A DNA stretch of 64,000 nucleotides from Candidatus Fermentibacteraceae bacterium. GTDB taxonomy: Bacteria; Fermentibacterota; Fermentibacteria; Fermentibacterales; JCC-6. The notes below the pieces were generated by a model. That model was not told the origin of the DNA, searched no databases, and was given only the letters and a program-made list of their open reading frames with translations. Each line of letters opens with the position of its first letter. Within the stretch, counting starts at the first letter, position 1. The stretch is from NCBI GenBank assembly GCA_016744855.1, contig JADGDO010000016.1:1-64000 (forward strand), written 5' to 3'. Positions 15,211 to 23,810 of this stretch are shown here, in pieces. A program made the position numbers and the translations under genes.

Positions 15211-15456
15211 TCAGAATCCTTTCAGTAACTTGCAACCTACAAGAATCCAGTCCTTAGTCAACCACCCCTGCAACATATCTTCGAATAGAGAAAAGCTTCT
15301 CTTTTCAAAACCGATATTCGGACACATAAACAGCATGGATGCTTCAATCGACTTTCCAGGAGATGCTCTTCTATGAAAAACAGTAATGATTGAGTGCGAT
15401 GTATCGCGATAGATTATCTGCAATATACCATTCTTCAATCCCAAGAGCGCCTGCAT
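15211..15456 (-). CDS. possible small protein upstream of alr
   Basis: An 81-codon open frame that ends two bases before the alr TTG start, so the alr SD lies inside its last codons. It encodes a Lys/Phe/Leu-rich product (NGILQIIYRDTSHSII..., MLQGWLTKDWILVGCKLL) with no recognisable family and no SD at its ATG. It is listed because it fills most of the 330-bp gap between the divergent racemase genes and its end is precisely coupled. It could equally be chance or a gene remnant. Confidence 0.3.
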   Translation of the reverse strand: MQALLGLKNGILQIIYRDTSHSIITVFHRRASPGKSIEASMLFMCPNIGFEKRSFSLFEDMLQGWLTKDWILVGCKLLKGF

Positions 15457-15501
15457 AATCTATTTAATTACTAATTTTATATAATAGTGTTATTTGCCCT
15501 A

Positions 15502-15529
15502 TTGACTTGCCATATTTGAGTATTATATT
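15502..15529 (+). promoter_or_regulatory. promoter of the GNAT-racemase pair
   Basis: TTGACT (15502-15507), 16-bp spacer, TATATT (15524-15529), about 36 bp upstream of the GNAT start in a very AT-rich stretch. Confidence 0.6.
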
Positions 15530-15564
15530 ATGTTTTCATTAGTTAAAAACAAGGATGTGAATAG

Positions 15565-16011
15565 ATGATATGTATCGAGACTATCAGCTCCATGGAGGAA
15601 CTTGAAAAGTTCACCACTGTCGAGAAATTTTCGGCAAAACTGCATGAGATGCTGATGCCCTTCGAAGACGACCTTTGCCAGATTCGAGATGGTATTGACT
15701 ATGCAATGGATAATTCAGGCAGTAGAGGCGGATTCATTCTTGCTGCATTGGACGGAAAGGATATCGTCGGAGCATTGGTGATGCTTAGAACCAATATGGC
15801 CGGTTATGTGCCCGAGAACCTTCTTCTCTATGTAGCTGTGGATAAAGGTACTCGCGGAAAGGGTACTGGAACTCAATTGATAAATAATGCTTTGAAGCAC
15901 GCAGAAGGAAATGTAAAACTGCACGTTGAATATGATAACCCTGCGAAAGCGCTCTATGAAAAAATCGGTTTCATCTCAAAGTACGCCGATATGAGATACT
16001 CAAATGAATAG
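15565..16011 (+). CDS. GNAT-family N-acetyltransferase
   Basis: A 148-residue acetyltransferase. The acetyl-CoA pyrophosphate loop is RGKGTGTQLI (about residues 99-108), preceded by the beta4 strand NLLLYVAVDKGTRG and followed by VKLHVEYDNPAKALYEKIGF, the conserved GNAT C-terminal motif with the catalytic-type Tyr. AAGGA lies upstream of the ATG. The stop overlaps the next gene's ATG by 8 bp, so it is translated together with the racemase-like protein. This suggests the two act on the same amino acid or amine, for example N-acetylating its D-form; that is inference. Confidence 0.92.
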   Translation: MICIETISSMEELEKFTTVEKFSAKLHEMLMPFEDDLCQIRDGIDYAMDNSGSRGGFILAALDGKDIVGALVMLRTNMAGYVPENLLLYVAVDKGTRGKGTGTQLINNALKHAEGNVKLHVEYDNPAKALYEKIGFISKYADMRYSNE

Positions 16012-17080
16012 ACTACTTATAAATACAGAGGCAATCCTTCATAATTACGACTACATCAAAAGACTTGTTGGTATGCACGACAGCTCTCTAACTGTTGTCA
16101 CCAAAGCTTTTTGCGGCCACACTGCCGCTGTTAAGGCCCTAGTAGAGGGTGGTATTGAATCCATAGCTGATTCAAGGCTGGAAAACCTAAAAGCAATTAC
16201 AGAGAATCAAACGAAAGCGGAGAAATGGTATCTGAAACCTCCTCATCCAGAAGAACTTGAGGACGTGGTCAGATACTCGGATGTATCACTGAACACCGAG
16301 CTCAGTATTGTAAAACAGATTAACAAAGTTGCACAGAAAGCTGGTGTCATCCACAAGATTCTGCTGATGATCGAGCTGGGAGACCTGCGAGAAGGAATTC
16401 TTCCGGGAACTCTTGTAGAGATGTACAACGATGTGTTCAACCTTAAGAACATTGAGATCATCGGTATTGGAACGAACTTGGGTTGCCTTTCCGGTACGGT
16501 TCCGGGAATGGATCAACTTATGCAACTCGTTCTTTACAAAGAACTCCTAGAATTGAAGTTCAACAGGAAGATTCAACTGCTTTCCGCAGGGTCCAGCGCA
16601 AGCCTGCCCTTCCTTCTGAATGGCCTTATTCCAAAGCAGGTAAACCATTTCCGGGTTGGCGAATCCATACTGCTGGGAATCGACATCTTGCAGGGTGGTG
16701 TAATGGCAGGGCTACGAGAAGACGGTTTCATCTTGGAAGCTGGTGTGGTAGAGATAAAGAAGAAGAACCTGGCACCAACAGGCGAGTTTAACGATGAGTT
16801 ACAACCCTTCGGTCCTCCGGGTGAGCAGAAGCAGTACGCTCCTGGCGAAAGAGGATTCAGGGCTGTGGTCACAATCGGGGAACTCGACACTGACATAGCA
16901 GGACTTACTCCCTTGAACAAAGAGTATGAGATAGCAGGAGCAAGCAGCGATCTTGCGGTGCTCAATGTAGGAAGTGTTGACTCGAGTCTTAGTGTGGGAG
17001 ATTTGATAAGATTTAAAGTCAGCTACTCCGCACTGATAAGGCTAATGAACAACAAATACACGGAAAAAATATTGGTCTGA
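16004..17080 (+). CDS. alanine/ornithine racemase-family PLP enzyme
   Basis: A 358-residue fold-III PLP enzyme distinct from the nearby Alr. It matches the ornithine racemase (Orr/YhfX-like) subgroup as I know it: VTKAFCGH with the PLP lysine, GGIESIADSRLENL, SDVSLNTELSIVKQI, KILLMIELGDLREGI, IGIGTNLGCLSGTVP, SAGSSASLPFL and FRVGESILLGID. The subgroup includes the ornithine racemase of Clostridium sticklandii. The substrate here is unproven; ornithine, lysine or alanine are possible. It overlaps the GNAT gene by 8 bp and is divergent from alr. Confidence 0.88.
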   Translation: MNRLLINTEAILHNYDYIKRLVGMHDSSLTVVTKAFCGHTAAVKALVEGGIESIADSRLENLKAITENQTKAEKWYLKPPHPEELEDVVRYSDVSLNTELSIVKQINKVAQKAGVIHKILLMIELGDLREGILPGTLVEMYNDVFNLKNIEIIGIGTNLGCLSGTVPGMDQLMQLVLYKELLELKFNRKIQLLSAGSSASLPFLLNGLIPKQVNHFRVGESILLGIDILQGGVMAGLREDGFILEAGVVEIKKKNLAPTGEFNDELQPFGPPGEQKQYAPGERGFRAVVTIGELDTDIAGLTPLNKEYEIAGASSDLAVLNVGSVDSSLSVGDLIRFKVSYSALIRLMNNKYTEKILV

Positions 17081-17161
17081 CGGCATAGAAGAACCTGAAT
17101 TATATGATTAACAGCCTCATGGGCGGTTTCTTGTAATGGAAGAAATAGTGTCATGCAGCTA

Positions 17162-18367
17162 CTATTGAGGCTTTTCTGGAAGTGATACTATGAAGTCTAC
17201 TCTTGCTGGCATTGGTGGAAACTCTATTGTTAGCCTTAGCAGACTGTAATTTTTAATATTTCTTCCAATGCGCTGAAAACAAGCAGTAATAAGATCGGAA
17301 TAAACAGGAACGCCGGGCAGTGGTACCGGAGACCTGCCACTCTTGTATACAACGGGTTGCTCATAAAGTGGAAGTTTATCTCCTGGTGTCATTGCAGAGT
17401 AATCTGATGCAGGAAAGATTAAACTCCACATCTCTACTTCCCAGGCACTGTTTGAGAATTCCTCCGGTAAAAATAGCTCAACAACGTATTTTCTGGTTGG
17501 TGTTCTTGAAGAGTTTTGCAAAGCCGCACCATCGTTGATAACTCTTCTGTACAGATTTCCTGCATTTAGCACAGTTTCTGCAGTGAAGATAGTTATAGCA
17601 CTCTTTATGCCAATTTCGTCACTTTTGATATAAAAACTACTTCGTCCAAATCGATCTTTAACAGAACCGAATTCAGGTAGTTCCTTTGAGGAAAAGTCCT
17701 TAAGAACAGGAGGGCCATGCTTTTCACAGGGAAAAAGAAATTCGCTTTGCGTGGTGTTTTTAAGAATTCCTTTCTCATCAAGTATTGAGGTGACTGAAAA
17801 CCTCCAGGGTACTTGAGGCCTTGTACGGTATAGGCCCACTTGTCCTTGGATTCTGCAGATGTCCATTGAGGCGGGGTTCTTCTTGGAGGGTATCAGAATA
17901 CATGTAGAAAGCTGAACATCACTCTGAACTCCAAAAGTATAGCTGTTTCCTTCAAATGATTTTCTTCTGTGAAGACAGTCGTTAGATGTTCTTTCCTCTG
18001 TCGAGAGACCGGCAAGCATTATCTCAAGTTCTTTACGGCTTCCAGCATAAGATCGGACAAGCCATTCCAACTTTTTGAAAGAATCACTGAGAGCCTGTAC
18101 TACATTGACGGGTACTCCGGCTTTTCCTGCCTGAGAAGCAAAGTTCAGCAGTGCCTTCTTACCTGGAAGGTATTTTCCTACGCTGAATAAATCTGCTGAG
18201 TTTGCAAGGTGGCTGACTTTCCAAGCAAGGTTCATATCAATCTCTAACAGATTCTTCAGATCGACAGGGCGAACAGCAACAGGGTCTCCAAAGCAGGAGA
18301 TGATTTGAATAAGTGCATCCTGTATTCCACCAAGCACTTCGGTGGCTTCCGTCTCAAACTCGCTCAA
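17162..18367 (-). CDS. protein of unknown function
   Basis: A 401-residue cytoplasmic protein with no signal peptide. It starts at TTG with AAAGG seven bases upstream. The first 130 residues are helical (ETEATEVLGGIQDALIQII, DLKNLLEIDMNLAWKVSHLANSADL, DSFKKLEWLVRSYAGSRKELEIML). The rest is mixed alpha/beta with several Cys and ends in a beta-rich region. The LKNLLEIDMNLAWKV segment could be a helix-turn-helix that discriminates a ligand or partner, but I cannot support this further. It is monocistronic and convergent with the racemase pair. I do not recognise the family. Confidence 0.75.
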   Translation of the reverse strand: MSEFETEATEVLGGIQDALIQIISCFGDPVAVRPVDLKNLLEIDMNLAWKVSHLANSADLFSVGKYLPGKKALLNFASQAGKAGVPVNVVQALSDSFKKLEWLVRSYAGSRKELEIMLAGLSTEERTSNDCLHRRKSFEGNSYTFGVQSDVQLSTCILIPSKKNPASMDICRIQGQVGLYRTRPQVPWRFSVTSILDEKGILKNTTQSEFLFPCEKHGPPVLKDFSSKELPEFGSVKDRFGRSSFYIKSDEIGIKSAITIFTAETVLNAGNLYRRVINDGAALQNSSRTPTRKYVVELFLPEEFSNSAWEVEMWSLIFPASDYSAMTPGDKLPLYEQPVVYKSGRSPVPLPGVPVYSDLITACFQRIGRNIKNYSLLRLTIEFPPMPARVDFIVSLPEKPQ

Positions 18368-18496
18368 TTAAGTACCTTTCTGTTTTTAATAGTATAATCT
18401 AATTTCTTAAAAAAAGGAGAGTTTTCACACTCTGTTGGTAGAGTAGCGATGAAGCATGCGATCTAAATTGAGTAATGAATGCAAATATTGTTGGGG

Positions 18497-18525
18497 TTGA
18501 CAGTAACTGGTTGTTCTAATATAAA
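18497..18525 (+). promoter_or_regulatory. promoter of the propeller gene
   Basis: TTGACA (18497-18502), exactly 17 bp, TATAAA (18520-18525). A near-palindromic AT element (TTGTAAAAAATTTTTACAA, 18567-18585) lies between it and the SD AGGAGG and could be an operator. Confidence 0.75.
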
Positions 18526-18602
18526 AACTCTGTCCACGGAGGCTTATTTTTTGAGAGTTATAAAATTTGTAAAAAATTTTTACAATACTAGGAGGGGTAA
18601 AA

Positions 18603-20825
18603 ATGCTAGTACAGTTTCTTGTCTTCATTACACTTGCGGGGTATGGGCCCTGGGCGTCGATTGGCCCAGAAGGTGGTGACGTTAACACACCTGTTCAGTC
18701 GCCTTCAAACGCACAGGAGCTCTGGGCTCTTTCAGGGACAAACCCAACCCAGGTGCTTCACTCAACAGACGCCGGAGAAACCTGGGAGACTCTCTCCTCT
18801 TTCACCGGCAGCACACCATATGACATGATTGCATGCCCAAATGGTAACCTGGTCGTGGGAGGCGGTAGTAGAACGTGGACCTCTACCAATGGAGGAGAAT
18901 CCTGGACCACAAACAGCTTCTCAAACACCACCTTCTATGATCTTGAACCCCACCCAAGCAATTCAAACGAGGTCTTTGCATCGGGGTATGCCTACGACAG
19001 TGGTTGGAAATTTGCCTATATGCATTCCGCCGATGGTGGGAATAGCTTCTCTACTACATTTATTCCAGTTAGCGGAACATTCACGCAAAGCTACGGCAAA
19101 TCTATTGCCGTATCAAAAAGTGACCCATCTGTTATTCTTCTTGGGGGATACGCCTACTCAACTACTACAGATGCGAACGTGCCCTTTGTGTTTAAAAGCT
19201 CCAACGGCGGTACGTCCTTCACAGATGTGACGCCTGCTGCAGCTGCATCTCAATACTACTTCTATGGTGTTGGAATTCACCCAACAGACCCCAGCATAAT
19301 GCTTGCTGGCTCTCTCTACAGTATGTATCGCTCAACCGATGGAGGTTCAAACTGGTCAGTCGCTGCGGCAAGCCAGACATACAGCTACGACATAACCTTT
19401 AGCGATGCTGACCCCAACCTTGTAATGGCCGCTGGAAACAGCAGGGTTTACAGCTCAACAAATGCCGGTGTCTCCTGGACAACTCAAACAACAGGGCTCA
19501 CAGGTTTATCTGGTATTCAGTCGGTTGTTTTAGACTGGAACAACGCTTCAAATGCCTTCACAAGCAGTACATCAGGATTTCATAAATCCACAAACGGGGG
19601 AAGTTCCTGGACCGAGATACTGGAAGGTCTTCTCGTAGGAAGAGTACTTGCTTTGGAAGAGTCTCAAGGCTGGCTCTTTATGAACATGCAGGACATGGGA
19701 CTATTCAAGACCCCAGCAACCGGTTCACCTGTCTGGGAGGAGGTGACCACCCCCCTCGCATGCGGAGATTTTTGCGACATATGCGCAGATGGCTCAGGTA
19801 CTCTGCTTGCCCTAGAGGGAAGTGGTTGAGGAAACTCCGAGCTCTACAGGAGCACAGACGGAGGTTCCGTCTGGACGCAGGCTGACAGTTACTATGGAGA
19901 CGGTTACGGTATGGTCTATGCCGGAGGTTCAACATTCTGGAGCTGCGGTTATAAGTATACTTCACCCAACTACATGGGAGTTGTATCTCAATCAACCAAT
20001 GGTGGATCGACCTGGACACGGCACACACTATATTCAGGAACTGGGTATGGATACATAAGAGCGATAGCAGTTGACCCATCTGATTCAGATAAAGTGTATG
20101 CGCTTGGCTACGATAACAGTGCATACAAAATTCATACAAGTACTGACGCAGGTGCCAGCTGGACAGTATCTACTGCAGCGGGATACACTGGAACACCATA
20201 TGATCTCTTGGTTGACCCTTCCAACCCTTCGCACCTTGCCGCAGCAACTTCAGGTGGTCTCTATCACTCCACCAACGGCGGAACAAACTGGAGCAAAGTT
20301 ACCTCAAGCTTCTCAACCAGCTACAGCCTCTACCAATCTGATTTTCTTGGTGGTCTTGTAATCTGCAGCACAACTGGAATTTGGGTATGGAACAACTGGG
20401 CAGGAACCCCCACCCACTATGGTGAAGATCCAGGAACACCAGCAGTTCAGTGCGTTATTGAAACACCGGAAAGCTACCTTGTTGCTGGCACACTTGGCGC
20501 AGCAGCATGGCGGTCCTACTGTGGTACATCAGTTTCCGAAAGCTCATCCTCCCCTGTTGAGAACCCGAGAGCTGTTACCATAAGTCCAAACCCGGTCAGT
20601 AATCAATTCGCTGCTCTCACATTTACCCTACCATCCGGTGGCTACACCAGGGTGAGTGTTTATGATGTCACTGGCAGAATTGTAAGCGACCTTAGTTCAG
20701 GTGAAATGGCAACCGGAGCTCATCAACTTTCACTAACTACCGATAACATTCAACCGGGAGTTTACTTCGCAGTGGTCCGCACAGGTGAAGCAGTACTCTC
20801 TGGAAGATTCGTAGTAGCAGAATAG
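18603..20825 (+). pseudogene. secreted Asp-box (BNR) beta-propeller with sorting tail, interrupted by in-frame TGA
   Basis: One reading frame runs from the ATG at 18603 (AGGAGG upstream) to 20825 and is broken only by a TGA at 19827-19829. Eleven Asp-box repeats of the S-T-D/N-G-G-x-x-W type (STDAGETW, STNGGESW, STDGGSNW, STNAGVSW, STNGGSSW, STDGGSVW, STNGGSTW and others) continue across the stop, as in sortilin/Xyl74-like propellers. Residues after about 655 form the secretion sorting tail (SPNPVSN...VSVYDVTGRIVSDL...GVYFAVV...VVAE). The intact protein would have 740 residues. A one-base change GGA to TGA (Gly to stop) explains the break. It could be a real nonsense mutation, a sequencing error or readthrough; the upstream half alone would be 408 residues without a sorting tail. 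Confidence 0.85.
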
Positions 20826-20845
20826 AGTAAAATACAAGCAAGAAG

Positions 20846-20880
20846 GCAAACCCGTGGACTATCGTTCATGGGTTTGCTTT
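20846..20880 (+). terminator. terminator after the propeller gene
   Basis: GCAAACCCGTG (20846-20856) pairs with CATGGGTTTGC (20867-20877) through 11 bp including a G-T pair, followed by a short T run. Confidence 0.7.
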
Positions 20881-20940
20881 TAGATGAATACCTGCGAAAA
20901 TGATAAAAAGAGATAACTCAATTTAACTTGCAATACCTGA

Positions 20941-22683
20941 CTATTTACCCGCCCAGTTACTGGCGATTGAAGCCTCTGCAATGACCGGAAGATCCTTTAG
21001 GTAAACGCGGCCGGCTTCTTCCATGGTTTCCGTGAGGAGAAGAGCTGTTTCTTCTGCTCTTTCCTCGTCGCATTCGAGTACTATCTCATCATGTACAACG
21101 GCAGCAATAAGAGTGTTTGTATCCCTGAGTTTCTTATACAACATGCCGAGCGCGTTTTTCAGAATATCAGCAGCCGTTCCCTGAATCGGGGTATTATAGC
21201 GGCCGGACAACCCTGAATCTCTGCTGTATGTATGCTTCCTGCCAGCCAGAGTTCTGGAAACGAGGGGCTTTTTCTGCTTAATCTTGCTGTGCCATGCTTC
21301 AAGGCCTTTGTAACCCTCAAAGAATCTCTTCTTAAAAACTTCAGCCTCCGCTTGTGACATCTCGACACCGTATGTTTCTTTAGCATATGTCTTAAGTCCC
21401 TCAGAACCCATTCCAAAAACAAGACCAAAATTAACAGCTTTTGCAGCCTGTCTCTCTTGTTTTGTTATCAAATTGATCTGTTTTTGAAGAACCAGTGAAG
21501 CTGTCAGTCTATGCAGGTCCTCTCCATTATTGTAAGCCTCTATCATCCTCGAGTCACCCGATACCTGTGCAATAACTCGGAGCTCAATCTGTGAATAATC
21601 GGCTATAACAAGTTTTCTACCTTGGGGTGCAGTAAAGCATTGGCGGAAGGCTTTTTGCCTGGGGATCTGCTGGATGTTCGGGCCTCCGCAGCTCATTCTC
21701 CCGCTCCAAGCTCCCATCTGACGGTACTGAGGATGCAGTCTCCCTGTTGATTTGTTTATCTGCTTTGGGATAGAGTAGAGAAAACTTGTCAGAGCTTTCG
21801 ACGCATGTCTGTACTTAAGCAGGGAAACAACAATCGGATGGTTGTCATATTCGGCAAGACTGTGCTTGGATGTATTCTTAACCTCTATACCGTTTTCATT
21901 TAGCATTTTAAGAATCTGCTTGTTGCTGTTAACATTGTTACCGTAGGAGTAATGATTTTCAAAGAAACCCAGCTGTACGGCAGGATAACCAATAAAGGGA
22001 TACAACTCCGATAAAGCTTCTTCCTCTGTTTTTTTCGTTTCCTCAAGCAATAGGGTCCACTTGTCCATATCCAGATAAATACCACTGAATTCCATGGAGG
22101 CAACTGCATAAACGCATGAAAATTCTAGGCGTGCGGCCTCGATAAGCAGGTTCTTTTTTAGTTCTTCAAGAAGGAGTTTTCTCAGCTCAAGAAGAATCTC
22201 TGCATCCTTAGCAGCATATACTAGCTGGCTGCTTCTTAAATCAGAGGTGAAATTACTTTTTTGCTCTTCTTTAGACAGGTATCTATTCAGGTAATGTTGA
22301 GAAAGAGACGCAAGACTGGCACTTTTCGGGCCTCCCGAAGTACGGAGAAGTCTTGCAGCAAGCATTGTGTCAAAAATCCAACCCTCAACCGCAATATTCT
22401 CAGACCAGAGGAACTTCAAATCAAATTTGGCATTTTGTAACACTTTTACCGAAGGGGTACTCAAAATGAGAGAAATTTCTTCTGCAGCTTCTGGTAGAAG
22501 GCTGAAACAATCAAAGATGACAGTTGCTGAACCCTCAACGGCAATCTGTATCAACCGCAACCTGTCTGTATGGGGATCAAGACCTGTTGTTTCAGTATCT
22601 ACTCCCATAACTCTGGCAGAGCGCAGAGAAGCAGAAATGTTCTGAAGCTGATCCATTCTTTCGATTAGAAGCCAGTCTGACAT
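20941..22683 (-). CDS. polA: family A DNA polymerase (PolI type) lacking the 5' nuclease domain
   Basis: A 580-residue polymerase. Residues 1-190 are a 3'-5' proofreading exonuclease with intact motifs: Exo I DTETTG (Asp29, Glu31), Exo II NAKFDLKFL, Exo III YAAKDAE. Residues 260-580 are the polymerase domain: RMSCGGPNIQQIPR, motif A DYSQIELR, the O-helix RQAAKAVNFGLVFG (motif B), TPIQGTAADI and motif C VHDEIVLE. There is no FEN-type 5'-3' exonuclease, and the protein is far shorter than the roughly 900 residues of typical PolI. Aquificales-type and some phage-like polymerases have this size. Whether the genome has another PolI or a separate 5' nuclease cannot be seen here. Confidence 0.95.
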   Translation of the reverse strand: MSDWLLIERMDQLQNISASLRSARVMGVDTETTGLDPHTDRLRLIQIAVEGSATVIFDCFSLLPEAAEEISLILSTPSVKVLQNAKFDLKFLWSENIAVEGWIFDTMLAARLLRTSGGPKSASLASLSQHYLNRYLSKEEQKSNFTSDLRSSQLVYAAKDAEILLELRKLLLEELKKNLLIEAARLEFSCVYAVASMEFSGIYLDMDKWTLLLEETKKTEEEALSELYPFIGYPAVQLGFFENHYSYGNNVNSNKQILKMLNENGIEVKNTSKHSLAEYDNHPIVVSLLKYRHASKALTSFLYSIPKQINKSTGRLHPQYRQMGAWSGRMSCGGPNIQQIPRQKAFRQCFTAPQGRKLVIADYSQIELRVIAQVSGDSRMIEAYNNGEDLHRLTASLVLQKQINLITKQERQAAKAVNFGLVFGMGSEGLKTYAKETYGVEMSQAEAEVFKKRFFEGYKGLEAWHSKIKQKKPLVSRTLAGRKHTYSRDSGLSGRYNTPIQGTAADILKNALGMLYKKLRDTNTLIAAVVHDEIVLECDEERAEETALLLTETMEEAGRVYLKDLPVIAEASIASNWAGK

Positions 22684-22767
22684 GGTAACTCTCTGTGTAT
22701 GAAAAAATCAAAGATGCATGAAACCCATTATACTGCTGTCAACAGAGCAGAGAACTCGTACGTTTTA

Positions 22768-23115
22768 TTAATCCCTTATGAAATGCGGTACCTCAGGCGG
22801 TAGAACCAGAGACATTTCGATCAAACCTGCAACTTCTCCAGCAGAATCCCTCCATGCGCTCTGATGGATAAGTTTTTTTACTCCCATTTTTTCTACAGTG
22901 TAAACATTGCTTCCGCCAGTTGAGAGCAGTTCCTCAATAATTCTTCTTGCTCTGGGGCCATGGCTGGCCAGCAGACTAGTTCCTACAAGTGCTTTCCCAC
23001 CCCGTGATGACCAGGTCTCCACAGCTGCTTCATTCATATAAACAACCGTGTGATTACTGTCCGAAACAGTAACCGCCCCGGGAAAACCGGATATCCAATC
23101 AGGAATCTTTATCAT
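22768..23115 (-). CDS. single PAS-domain protein
   Basis: A 115-residue protein that is essentially one PAS fold: GAVTVSDSNHTVVYMNEAAVETWSSRGGKALVGTSLL (the family's xDxxGxIxYMN start), then YTVEKMGVKKLIHQSAWRDSAGEVAGLIEMSLVLP (last strands). There is no output domain, so it may bind a small ligand or dimerise with another PAS protein; the three-PAS protein at 25052-27331 is a candidate partner. GGAGG precedes the ATG. It lies in the minus-strand run endonuclease-DUF998-PAS-polymerase. Confidence 0.82.
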   Translation of the reverse strand: MIKIPDWISGFPGAVTVSDSNHTVVYMNEAAVETWSSRGGKALVGTSLLASHGPRARRIIEELLSTGGSNVYTVEKMGVKKLIHQSAWRDSAGEVAGLIEMSLVLPPEVPHFIRD

Positions 23116-23147
23116 ACATCCTCCATCCAGGGGTAAATGCAGCTAAA

Positions 23148-23810
23148 TTATTCTGAAAGCGAACTGCTGCCGTGGCGTTTCAGATAGATTGTAACTGTGA
23201 GTACCCAGGCAAGAACAGTAAAAAAGACAGACCATTCCAGAAGAGGAGCCAACCAGATTTCCGGACGGACATCAGAAGACACAGCGAGAGGCTTTGCTGC
23301 ATGGTGCGCAGACTCTGAGATAAACACAAAGATGAACGATGTAAATGCTGTGAGTATGCCCGGTATGGAAACATATTTGCGAAACTTGGTTGCCCTCGAA
23401 AAAAGAACATAACCGGAGAAAATTACAGACAAAATCATGGCTGATCTAAAGAAGGTCATTGCAACTGGTACGTGAACATGCATGTTGTTCATTGGAAAAA
23501 CACCGACTAAGGCACCCGATAACCCTGTTACAATTCCCATAACCAAGAACAAGCGGCCGAAGATTCCGCCGATAAATCGCCCAAGATCTGCAAGAAAAAC
23601 AGCAAGAAAAATGCAACCGACAATTAGACCTATGTTGAAAACCGGAGCAAATCGAGATACACCGATCTGCCCCAGTTCAGAGATATAGTGATTTAGAGCT
23701 GAATAACTCTCCCCAGTATTCCCTCTGTAAAACATTGCAGTAAACAAGGAAGAAGAAATAATAAGTATGGAGCCGCAAAAACCGCTTGAGATCAGCAGTT
23801 TGAGTTTCAT
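23148..23810 (-). CDS. DUF998-family membrane protein
   Basis: A 220-residue protein with six predicted membrane segments. The family features NHYISELGQIGVSRFAPVFNIGLIVG, LVGVFPMNNMHVHVPVA and the conserved His pair in SESAHHAAKP fit DUF998. No function is established for the family. Its ATG overlaps the endonuclease stop as TAATG, so it is translationally coupled to the secreted nuclease gene. Confidence 0.85.
   Translation of the reverse strand: MKLKLLISSGFCGSILIISSSLFTAMFYRGNTGESYSALNHYISELGQIGVSRFAPVFNIGLIVGCIFLAVFLADLGRFIGGIFGRLFLVMGIVTGLSGALVGVFPMNNMHVHVPVAMTFFRSAMILSVIFSGYVLFSRATKFRKYVSIPGILTAFTSFIFVFISESAHHAAKPLAVSSDVRPEIWLAPLLEWSVFFTVLAWVLTVTIYLKRHGSSSLSE

Noticed and set aside
19827-19829. 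UGA as a sense codon (alternative genetic code)
   Set aside because: TGA ends many intact genes here and forms ATGA/GTGA overlaps, so it is a regular stop; only this one gene is affected.
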